A DNA stretch of 64,000 bases. It comes from JADGRF01 sp035274465. Its GTDB lineage: Bacteria; Myxococcota_A; Polyangia; Polyangiales; JAFGIB01. Every line of letters begins with the position of its first letter. Within the stretch, counting starts at the first letter, position 1. Positions 36,501 to 43,393 of the stretch are shown in pieces. Location of the stretch: positions 12,371 through 76,370 of the forward strand of contig DATEOF010000353.1 in NCBI GenBank assembly GCA_035274465.1, read 5' to 3'. Position numbers and translations under genes: made by a program. The notes beneath the pieces are model-generated. The model did not search any database and had not been told where the DNA came from. It saw nothing but the letters and a program-made list of their open reading frames with translations.

Positions 36501-37675
36501 TCGAGCCGCGCCGGCGCGTCGCGCACGAACAGCTCTGGGCTCACGCGCTCGCAGCCATTGCTCGGAAGGACCTCGATCAAGTGCTGAAGTAGTGCGTGCG
36601 CAACCGCGAACGGTTCGCGCGCGCCCTGCGCGGTCGCACGCAACACCGTGAACCCGAGCGACTTGGCGTCGAGCAGGCAGGCGTCGAGCACGCGTGAGCG
36701 TCCCACGCCGGGTGCACCGCTCAACATCAAGCCGATGCTTTGGCTGGCGACAGGCTTACTGAGCGTCCTGCGCAGCTCGCTGCGAAGCTGCTCGCGGCCG
36801 ACCAGTGTCGGGGTCGTGAGATACGCGCGCGACACCTGGTCGGACTCGTGACCAGTCAGGCCTGCACAGGCAGCCAAGCGCTCCATCACCTCGAAGGCGC
36901 TCTGCGGGCGCAGCGCGGGGTCCAAGTGAATCAGTGACAGCACCAAATCATCGAGCTCGGTCGGAATTTGCGCTGCGTACGCCGAGGGCGGAGCGACCTT
37001 GCTCTGCCACGCCTCTCGCAGTTCTCTGAAGTTGGCCGCGCGGTAAGGCGAGTTGCCGGTGAGCGCGTGATAGAGCGTCGCACCGAGCGAGTACAAATCG
37101 GCGCGCCCGTCCAGCGTCTGGTGATGCACCGCTTCGGGAGGCACGAACGCAGGAGTTCCGATCAGGTGGGGAGCGGCACCCATCGCAGCCAGCGCGCCGA
37201 AGTCGATCAACTTGGCCCGTCCATCCCGCGTACAACGAACGTTACGCGGCGTCACGTCGCGATGGATCAGACGGCGCGAATGCAGCAAAGCCAGCGAGGA
37301 GCAAACGTCGAAGAGCAGACTGCACGCGTCCGTCCAAGGCAGCGGGGCGCGATCGCGCAGGTCACCACCGTCCAATAACTCCATCGTGTAAAATGGACCG
37401 CGCGCTCCGTCGACACCGTAGTCGTAGACCGCGATTACACGTGGATGTTGCAGCTCGGCCAGGGTATGGAATTCGCGCTCGAACAAGCTTTCGAGCAGCG
37501 CTCGCTCGGAGCTACCCGCGCCGATGGTGAGCTGCTTGAGCGCGACGGTCTGCCCGGTAGCGAGGTCCGCGGCACGGTATACGCTCGCCATTCCGCCGCG
37601 TCCCAGGCGCTCTTGCAGCGCGTAGCGGCCGCCGATCATCACCCCGTCGGGAGCTTCACTCGCAGCAGGCTTCAT
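33569..37675 (-). CDS. Ser/Thr protein kinase with degenerate ATPase, helical repeats and C-terminal GAF-like region, architecture B
   Basis: At 1368 residues this is the largest of the four and the first transcribed. Kinase domain: K47 in VALK, HRDVTPRN at 138-145, DFG at 158-160, GTPAFVPPEA. The ATPase-like domain has Arg in place of the Walker A Lys (GAPGVGRS at 320-327) but keeps LLLAVDDVHR. Helical repeats follow. The last 180 residues (from about 1190) differ from the other three and look like a GAF-type fold (GGYLFERTPTGLQLASSLDD, then YELLLLSCVEGAVRNLAGVVALS). It is the only one of the four with an ATG start. The promoter for the cluster probably lies in 37676-37955. Confidence 0.9.
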   Translation of the reverse strand: MKPAASEAPDGVMIGGRYALQERLGRGGMASVYRAADLATGQTVALKQLTIGAGSSERALLESLFEREFHTLAELQHPRVIAVYDYGVDGARGPFYTMELLDGGDLRDRAPLPWTDACSLLFDVCSSLALLHSRRLIHRDVTPRNVRCTRDGRAKLIDFGALAAMGAAPHLIGTPAFVPPEAVHHQTLDGRADLYSLGATLYHALTGNSPYRAANFRELREAWQSKVAPPSAYAAQIPTELDDLVLSLIHLDPALRPQSAFEVMERLAACAGLTGHESDQVSRAYLTTPTLVGREQLRSELRRTLSKPVASQSIGLMLSGAPGVGRSRVLDACLLDAKSLGFTVLRATAQGAREPFAVAHALLQHLIEVLPSNGCERVSPELFVRDAPARLELRSLHELAPARESLKHAMCRVLSAVTRTQPLLLAVDDVHRIDPESGAVLATVMDSGLPGRLFVIMTVDGSAAASEAHAVLARRCTSSSLDSLSSQQTHALLGSLFGDVANLKMLSDEVFSVARGNPRQCLDLAQHLVDKGMIRYRAGTWTLPTRLVAGDLPVSVEAAMHGRIAELSAPARFLAEAHALAYFEVFAHADYRALLSDTEPAKIDRAISELETIGALIRDGQKYTLANRLWAAAFKAGLEPVAEQKRHEVLARLYAERSPFALQYHLFSGGMHEAGVDLLLRLAAEWDRKFDHAAAQAQNVGKMSWCAGVATETAERLGRSPRQINQLRRWYAAAMATTDSRLYAAASAAWLEQLKHDSGFELWERDSQASSAAERLTRALQAAHQRYLDTPEAERVYSVTEALRLLVEYVVLSIAVGARTSDTKLVASLPQLLEPFVALSPAIDVIFRNATATYRSHCECRYADAYAIWLDVLGKLDAMTDELQHLEPIRGAVTFAVGMIESQLGLASASSRAERLDRDPYQKITALQLRKIVRLEQGDWDGADQLRRQAEVMALQVRTAPLFKTLLSVEASAYGKARDLRGLAQVVDQLRLLASEYPGWIPHLREAEARFHLARGDYAAARDGFERTLELTAVDADGLSSSLQTWIAAQAGLAETLLAMGCMEEAHTRAHAALAICEKRGIDSHTADLIRAVSLIEAKLGKASAAVRLDALIAQQLAVGCSGLRLGLSYEARAQIAIWSADQDGFEKYSQLTAHEYRHGLGCPLGARYERLINEAKRRGFMGGAPLADFEPAIETALTMQDDAASKMARIMAGTRNAAEHNLRALRALCVAFRARGGYLFERTPTGLQLASSLDDLAAPAVRTLCERALRFFETESERVGYADDIASSALEQAATQSSTVQVGGCSYELLLLSCVEGAVRNLAGVVALSVSASGIPYDSAQLQLIPAVTAQLLAAARVQASAATEQQ

Positions 37676-37955
37676 ACGTCCTCGGCCAGCCTGATCATAG
37701 CGAGTTTGCGCGCTGTCCGAACGCGGTGGGCGGTGCTCCCTGAGAACGCTACTCGTAGGCGCGTCGTCACCTGAGCGGCGCCACGTAGGTTCGAGGTCAT
37801 CGAACCCTCGGACGTGCCGTGGGCCGTAAACACTTCCGCTCGAGAACGCTGGATGCTCGCCGCGAGACTCTAGCCTAACAGAATTTCATGCCGGGAGCGT
37901 GCGAGGGCAGTTTTCGTGGCTGCGTTGACTTCCACGTACCGGATGATCTTCGCAG

Positions 37956-39128
37956 TCAGTGATGTGCTGCAGGCGGAGGCGCCGGTGTGGGCAGGGGCGG
38001 GGTCGGCGAGAACATCGGGCCAGGATCGTGTTGTACGGGCGCCAGCGGGAGCTCTTTCGGGTGTGGCGTCTCGTGCTCGTCCTCTTCCTCTTCGTCACCC
38101 TGATCGTGCAGGTGCTCCGCGAAGACTTGCGACAGACGCTCGAACGGGTCGACGATCTTTCGAGGGTTACCCGAGGCGTCGAGGCTCACGCCGGAGAGCA
38201 CGGCTTCTTGAAACGCCTTGAGGCGCGGGGCTTCCGTGACTCCGTTGACGTTGATGATGCTGACCTTGCCCGGACCTTTGCCGAGGTCGTTGCGGAAGTC
38301 GTAGACGGCTCCGATCACCGTGAGCTGGCCGGCGTTCACGCGAGCAGCGAAGGTCTTCAGCGCGAGCTCGACCTGGTCGTTGACGTTGCGCAGCACGCCG
38401 TCGCGCCACTGCTTGTCGTCGATGTCTTGCTTGCCCTTCTTCTTGCCGACGCGCATGGAAGCCAGCTCGCGCTTGATCGGCTCGGCCAATCCACCCGTGC
38501 CGGTCATGGCGGCCTTCACTGCCCCGCAGCCGGTATGGCCAAGGACGAAGAGCAGTGGGGTGTGCAGGTGATCGATGCCGTACTGAATCGCTCCCAGGCC
38601 ATTGCCTACCTGGTTCCCCAGGTTGCGCACCGTGAACATGTCGTTCTCGGGCGTGGCGTCGAGCGCGCCGGCCTGGACGCGCGAGTCCGCGCAGCTGACC
38701 AGCGTGACTCGGGGAGTCTGTGTCGCGGCGAAGGCCTTGAAATAATCTGGGCCATGTTTCATGTAGGCGCCGTTGTCGCGCGCCAGGTCGCGCAGGAACG
38801 CCCGGGTGCGGGAGAGCGGCTCGTTCGGCGACTTCTCCCAGGCGAAGGGCAGCGCGAATTCCTCCTGCGGTGCGTGGGCGGTTTGCACCTCGGGGGTGTG
38901 CTCCGGCTCGCTCGCTTCTGTTTCCGCTTCGTTCTCGGCCGGCTTGGCCGGCTCGGCGGCAGCTTCTGCAGGTTTTTCCGGCTTGCCAGGCGTCTTGGCG
39001 GCCTCCGCTGCCGCGGCCCCGGGTACGGGCGCGGGGACCATGTCGAGGCAGACAGCTGCCTTGACCTTGGCGCAGCCGGCAGCGGCGACCGCCAGGCCCA
39101 GGCACAGAAACACGACCTCACAACGCAT
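37956..39128 (-). CDS. Beta-carbonic anhydrase lipoprotein
   Basis: Interconverts CO2 and bicarbonate. The 390-residue product starts at the ATG at 39128 with a signal peptide and lipobox AAAGC (lipid Cys 19), then an Ala/Glu/Pro/Lys-rich linker to about residue 90. The enzyme domain has all zinc and active-site residues of the beta class: C146-x-D148-x-R150, H198 and C201 in GHTGCGAV, and RNLGNQV. The C-terminus has an acidic DEEEEDE run, then a Pro-rich tail ending HH. A lipid-anchored, extracytoplasmic beta-CA is unusual. It is divergent from a nitrate/bicarbonate-type ABC operon, which may be meaningful. Confidence 0.92.
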   Translation of the reverse strand: MRCEVVFLCLGLAVAAAGCAKVKAAVCLDMVPAPVPGAAAAEAAKTPGKPEKPAEAAAEPAKPAENEAETEASEPEHTPEVQTAHAPQEEFALPFAWEKSPNEPLSRTRAFLRDLARDNGAYMKHGPDYFKAFAATQTPRVTLVSCADSRVQAGALDATPENDMFTVRNLGNQVGNGLGAIQYGIDHLHTPLLFVLGHTGCGAVKAAMTGTGGLAEPIKRELASMRVGKKKGKQDIDDKQWRDGVLRNVNDQVELALKTFAARVNAGQLTVIGAVYDFRNDLGKGPGKVSIINVNGVTEAPRLKAFQEAVLSGVSLDASGNPRKIVDPFERLSQVFAEHLHDQGDEEEEDEHETPHPKELPLAPVQHDPGPMFSPTPPLPTPAPPPAAHH

Positions 39129-39198
39129 CGAAGAATGGTTCGGCTGCCCGGCTGCTGAACTTGAGCGTCGCCAGAGCACAAGCGTGGACGATGTGCGT

Positions 39199-39216
39199 GC
39201 GATGCATGCGCATCGC
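39199..39216. promoter_or_regulatory. Inverted repeat in divergent promoter region
   Basis: GCGATGC-ATGC-GCATCGC is a perfect inverted repeat with 7-bp arms and a 4-bp spacer. It lies 71 nt upstream of the carbonic anhydrase start and 190 nt upstream of the ABC operon start, where a shared regulator site would be expected. The remaining intergenic sequence shows no other clear site. Confidence 0.35.
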
Positions 39217-39405
39217 GACAGACATGCGCGCGACCACGAGTCGCAACAATGCTCGGCTACGACTGACGATCGAGAGGCGTCGCGCGCGAGTCGAAACTGA
39301 AGCCACGAAACACGTCGTACATATACTTCCAGGCCACTGCATTCTTACCTCGTTTTGCTCGCCAGGAAATCTGGCTGAAAAGCGGCGCCGGTACTTCTGA
39401 GCACC

Positions 39406-40734
39406 ATGAAGAAGAAGCAACGGAAGACGCCCGATTTCTCACGCCGCGAGTTCTTGAAGCTGGGAGCGGCGGGCCTCGGTGTCGCCGGTGCGGGTGGTCT
39501 GCTCGGCGCATGCAGTGACGACAAGCCGAAGCCGGCCGAGCCCGCAGCGCCTGCCGCGCCGAGCGCGACCAGCACGCCGGCATCCACCAGCGCGCCCGAG
39601 ACACCGGACATCCGCTTCGGCATGATCGCGCTGACCGATTGCTCGCCCATCGTGATCGCGCACGAGAAGGGCATGTTCAAGAAGTACGGCATCAACTCCA
39701 CGGTCGTGAAAGGCGCGAGCTGGGCCGCGATCCGCGACTCGCTCAGCAACGGCGACATCCAGGCCACGCACATGCTGATCGGGATGCCGATCGCTTCGAC
39801 CATGGGCCTGCTCGGTTCACCCCAGGTGCCGATGATCATCCCCTGGATGATCAACCGGAACGGCCAGGCGATCACTATCAAGAGCGAGCTCAAGGGCAAG
39901 GTGGCCGCCGATCCCAAGGTGATCAAGCCGCTGGCCGAGGCGGCGAAGAAGGCCGGCACACCGATGACCTTCGCGATGACCTTCCCACCGGGAACCCACG
40001 CGATGTGGATGCGGTACTACCTGGGCGCGGGCGGCATCAATCCGGACAAAGACGTCGCGCTCGTGACCATCCCGCCTCCACAGATGGTCGCCAACATGAA
40101 GGTTGGCAAGATGGACGGCTTCTGCGTGGGCGAGCCCTGGGGTGCGCGCGCGATCGCCGACGGTATCGGCTACACGGCGATCACCACGCAGGAGATGTGG
40201 AAGGATCATCCCGAGAAGGTCTGCGCGTTCAAGGAAGAGTTTGCACAGAAGAACCCGAAGACGGTCAAGGCGGTCCTCAAGGCGTTGCACGAAGCCAGCG
40301 TCTGGCTCGACGACATGAAGAATCGCCCGGAGCAGGCGGAGCTCGTCTCCAGGCCGACTTATATCAATTGCCCGCCCGAGATCATCCTGGGCCGCTTGCA
40401 GGGGCACTACGACTACGGCGATGGCCGCAAGGCCGAAGATCCCAACTACATGATCTTCAGCCAGCGCAACTGCAACTACCCGCAGCCGAAGTACCTGAAG
40501 TGGTGGCTCAGTCAGTTCCGGCGTTGGGGCATGGTGCCGCAGCCACCCGACTACGAAGGCATCGCCAAGCGCGTGATGCGCACGGACATCTACGAAGAGG
40601 CCATGAAGGAGCTCGGCGTAACCCACGGAGGCATGAACAACGATCCCGAGACCCTGTTCGATGGCGTCACGTTCAACCCGAGCGACCCCGAGGGTTATGC
40701 GAAGTCGTTCACGGTCAACAACTTGAACGCGTGA
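39406..40734 (+). CDS. NrtA/CmpA-family ABC substrate-binding lipoprotein
   Basis: The 442-residue product has a twin-arginine signal (RREFLKL near residue 13) combined with a lipobox LGAC (lipid Cys 36), then an Ala/Pro/Ser/Thr linker, so it is probably exported folded and anchored. The body matches nitrate/bicarbonate-binding proteins: IRFGMIALTDCSPIVIAHEK, FPPGTHAMWMRYYL, MDGFCVGEPWGARAI and EMWKDHPEKVCAF. The WKDHPEK stretch is closer to what I recall of nitrate-type NrtA than bicarbonate-type CmpA, so nitrate or nitrite is my first guess, but the neighbouring carbonic anhydrase keeps bicarbonate open. It is the first of four operon genes. Confidence 0.9.
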   Translation: MKKKQRKTPDFSRREFLKLGAAGLGVAGAGGLLGACSDDKPKPAEPAAPAAPSATSTPASTSAPETPDIRFGMIALTDCSPIVIAHEKGMFKKYGINSTVVKGASWAAIRDSLSNGDIQATHMLIGMPIASTMGLLGSPQVPMIIPWMINRNGQAITIKSELKGKVAADPKVIKPLAEAAKKAGTPMTFAMTFPPGTHAMWMRYYLGAGGINPDKDVALVTIPPPQMVANMKVGKMDGFCVGEPWGARAIADGIGYTAITTQEMWKDHPEKVCAFKEEFAQKNPKTVKAVLKALHEASVWLDDMKNRPEQAELVSRPTYINCPPEIILGRLQGHYDYGDGRKAEDPNYMIFSQRNCNYPQPKYLKWWLSQFRRWGMVPQPPDYEGIAKRVMRTDIYEEAMKELGVTHGGMNNDPETLFDGVTFNPSDPEGYAKSFTVNNLNA

Positions 40735-40743
40735 GGCGAAACC

Positions 40744-41535
40744 ATGAGTGCTAGCACGAAGACTTCCTTGCAGCGTTTCGTCGAAATCGCCCTGTTGCCG
40801 CTGGTCGGCGTGGCCTGTGTGATCGTGCTGTGGGCGTTGACCAGCGCCACCTGGGCGGAGAGCTTGCCGAGTCCGCTGAAGACCTGGGAAGCCAGCAAGA
40901 TGTACGTGCTCAAGCCGTTCGAGAAGCGTGGCGAGCTCGATCAGGGCATCCTGCGCTTCACCTGGTATTCGCTGGTGCGCGTGGCCAAGGGCTACTCGCT
41001 GGCGCTCGCGCTCGGCACGCCTTTGGGCCTGTTGCTCGGCATCTCGAAGGCCTTCGACAAGAGCTTCGATCCGATCATCCAGATCTTGCGCCCGGTCTCG
41101 CCGCTGGCCTGGCTGCCGCTCGGCCTGGTGTTGTTCGGGAAGCCGGAGCCCGCGGGCATCTTCACGATCGCGATGTGTGCGATGTGGCCGACCGTGCTCA
41201 ACACCGCGCTCGGCGTGCGTTCGATCCCCCAGGACTACGTGAACGTGTCGCGCGTGCTGCGGCTGTCGCGCAGCAAGATGCTGTTCAAGATCATGCTGCC
41301 GGCGGCACTGCCTTACATGTTCACGGGTTTCCGCCTCAGCCTCGGTATCGCCTGGCTAGTGATCGTGGCGGCCGAGATGCTGACCGGTGCGCCGGGCGTC
41401 GGCGGCTTCCTCTCGCAGGAGTACAACAGCCTGATCTACGAGCACCTCATCCTGTGCATCGTCACGATCGGCCTCGTCGGGTTCTTGCTCGATCGTCTGA
41501 TGAGCATGGTCGAAGCCCGACTCAAGACAGCGTGA
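40744..41535 (+). CDS. ABC transporter permease, NrtB/SsuC type
   Basis: The 263-residue protein has about six membrane segments and the permease signature near VSRVLRLSRSKMLFKIMLPAALPYMFTGFRLSLG, which corresponds to the EAA loop contacting the ATPases. The helix LVIVAAEMLTGAPGVGGFL and the preceding layout are typical of nitrate, sulfonate and taurine permeases. Only one permease gene is present, so it probably works as a homodimer with the two different ATPases that follow. It starts 9 nt after the binding-protein stop and ends just before an AAGGAG ribosome-binding site for the next gene. Confidence 0.92.
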   Translation: MSASTKTSLQRFVEIALLPLVGVACVIVLWALTSATWAESLPSPLKTWEASKMYVLKPFEKRGELDQGILRFTWYSLVRVAKGYSLALALGTPLGLLLGISKAFDKSFDPIIQILRPVSPLAWLPLGLVLFGKPEPAGIFTIAMCAMWPTVLNTALGVRSIPQDYVNVSRVLRLSRSKMLFKIMLPAALPYMFTGFRLSLGIAWLVIVAAEMLTGAPGVGGFLSQEYNSLIYEHLILCIVTIGLVGFLLDRLMSMVEARLKTA

Positions 41536-41544
41536 AGGAGCCGC

Positions 41545-42390
41545 ATGGCGATTCTCGAACTCAAGGGCGTGAGCAAGGGTTACGGCTCGGGCAGCGATCG
41601 GACGCAGGTCCTCTCGGGCCTCGAGCTGAGCATAGACAAGGGCGAGTTCGTCGCGCTGGTGGGCTACTCCGGAGCCGGCAAGACCACGTTGGTCTCACTG
41701 ATCGCCGGCCTACTAGCGCCGGACACCGGCTCGCTGCACTTCGCAGGCAAGCCGGTGACGGGGCCCGGTCCGGACCGCGGCGTGGTCTTCCAGAACTACT
41801 CGCTGCTGCCCTGGCTGACCGTGTCCGAAAACATCGCTCTGGCGGTGGACGCGATCTTCGTGAACGAGAGCGCGGAGCAGCGCCGCGAGCGCGTGGCGCG
41901 GAACGTGGCGCTGGTCAACCTCACGCCGGCCAAGGACAAGAAGCCGGGCCAACTGTCGGGCGGCATGCGGCAGCGCGTGGCGCTGGCCCGCGCGCTGGCG
42001 ATGGAGCCCGAGCTCTTGCTGCTCGACGAACCGCTGAGCGCGCTCGACGCGTTGACCCGCGCGACCCTGCAGGACGAGCTGGCGCGCATCTGCCGCGTCA
42101 GCGGCAAGACCATCTTCCTGATCACCAACGACGTGGACGAAGGCATCCTGCTCGCGGATCGCATCATCCCGTTGAGCGCGGGCCCTGCGGCGACGCTCGG
42201 TCCCTCGATCGCCGTCGAGATCGAGCGGCCGCGCAACCGCAAGTCGCTCAACCACGACGAGCGCTTCAAGGCGATCCGCTCGGAGGTGATCGAATACCTG
42301 CTGGATTCCGCTGCCAAGAAGCGCGGTCGCGGTGCGGCGCCGTCGCCGCAAGCGACCGCGTTGACCCCGAGAGTGGAGCTCGCCCGATGA
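41545..42390 (+). CDS. ABC transporter ATPase, NrtC/NrtD type, first copy
   Basis: The 281-residue protein has Walker A GYSGAGKTT, the Q-loop region VVFQNYSLLPWLTV, the signature LSGGMRQRVALARALA and Walker B LLLLDEPLSALD. These place it in the nitrate/sulfonate/taurine ATPase group. AAGGAG lies 4 nt before the ATG and overlaps the permease stop. There is no fused binding domain at the C-terminus, unlike cyanobacterial NrtC. The stop overlaps the start of the second ATPase as ATGA, which suggests that the two form a heterodimer. Confidence 0.93.
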   Translation: MAILELKGVSKGYGSGSDRTQVLSGLELSIDKGEFVALVGYSGAGKTTLVSLIAGLLAPDTGSLHFAGKPVTGPGPDRGVVFQNYSLLPWLTVSENIALAVDAIFVNESAEQRRERVARNVALVNLTPAKDKKPGQLSGGMRQRVALARALAMEPELLLLDEPLSALDALTRATLQDELARICRVSGKTIFLITNDVDEGILLADRIIPLSAGPAATLGPSIAVEIERPRNRKSLNHDERFKAIRSEVIEYLLDSAAKKRGRGAAPSPQATALTPRVELAR

Positions 42391-43241
42391 ACGCCACCGC
42401 CAAGTACCTCGAGATTTCCCAGGTCGCCAAGGCGTTTCCCGGCGAGCACGGACTGCAAGTCGTGGTCGAGGACTTCAACCTCAGCATGCGCCGCGGCGAG
42501 TTCGTGAGCATCATCGGCCACTCCGGCTGCGGCAAATCCACCGTGCTGTCGATGGTCGCGGGGCTGACCAGCACCACCGCGGGCGCGATGGTGCTGGCGG
42601 GCAAGGAGATCACCGAACCCGGCCCCGATCGCGGCGTCGTGTTTCAATCGCCCAACCTGTTTCCCTGGATGACCGCGCTCGAGAACGTGCGCCTCGGCGT
42701 CGAGCAGGTGCTCGTCCGCAAGACCCAGGCGGAGCAAAGCGAGGTCGCCAAGCACTACCTCGAGCTCGTCGGCCTCGGCGACTCGCTACACAAGAAGCCG
42801 CCGGCCCTGAGCCAGGGCATGCGGCAGCGCGTGGGCCTGGCGCGCGCGTTCGCGCTCACGCCCAACATGCTGCTACTCGACGAACCCTTCGGCATGCTCG
42901 ACTCGCTGACGCGCATGGAGCTCCAGGATGTCCTGATCGAGCTCTGGGCCAAAGACAAGAAGACCGCGCTCATGGTCACGCACGACGTCGACGAGGCGCT
43001 GTTCCTCTCCGACCGCATCGTGATGATGACGCAAGGCCCCCGCGCGCACGTCGGCGAAATCCTGTCAGTCCCCTTCGCGCGCCCGCGGACGCGTAAAGCC
43101 GTGTTGAGCGACCCCAACTACTACCCACTGCGCGAACGCATCATCGGCTTCCTGGAATCGCAGGAAGTGCGGCCCAAGGACACGACACCAGATCCCGAAC
43201 CCGGCCCGATCCTCTTGCCCTTGCCGCAGGCTGAAGCTTAG
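42387..43241 (+). CDS. ABC transporter ATPase, NrtC/NrtD type, second copy
   Basis: The 284-residue protein has Walker A GHSGCGKST, VVFQSPNLFPWMT, Walker B MLLLDEPFGMLD and the H-loop MVTHDVDEALFLSDRI. Its signature motif reads LSQGMRQRVGLARA, with Gln replacing the first Gly of LSGG; the first ATPase keeps LSGG. The two could therefore have unequal ATP sites. A Pro-rich tail of about 25 residues follows the conserved domain. The start overlaps the previous stop. It ends the operon; no clear terminator hairpin follows. Confidence 0.92.
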   Translation: MNATAKYLEISQVAKAFPGEHGLQVVVEDFNLSMRRGEFVSIIGHSGCGKSTVLSMVAGLTSTTAGAMVLAGKEITEPGPDRGVVFQSPNLFPWMTALENVRLGVEQVLVRKTQAEQSEVAKHYLELVGLGDSLHKKPPALSQGMRQRVGLARAFALTPNMLLLDEPFGMLDSLTRMELQDVLIELWAKDKKTALMVTHDVDEALFLSDRIVMMTQGPRAHVGEILSVPFARPRTRKAVLSDPNYYPLRERIIGFLESQEVRPKDTTPDPEPGPILLPLPQAEA

Positions 43242-43393
43242 CAGTACCAAGCAGGAGCGGCTGCGCCCGGAGATGTTCCTGTCCTCGGAGACGTCAGACA
43301 AAATCTCGCAACGCGATCGTGTTTCCGATCGATCGCACATTCGACGCGCAAGCGCTTGAAAACGAACTGTTAGGTTTGGTATTGCGCGATGCG

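Noticed and set aside
40830..43241. An 803-codon plus-strand frame that appears to fuse a long extension to the second ATPase.
   Set aside because: The first 519 codons are out-of-frame shadow of the permease and first ATPase; the ATPase begins at 42387.
39406..43241. Naming the ABC genes nrtABCD.
   Set aside because: The substrate cannot be settled between nitrate, nitrite and bicarbonate by eye, so no symbols were given.
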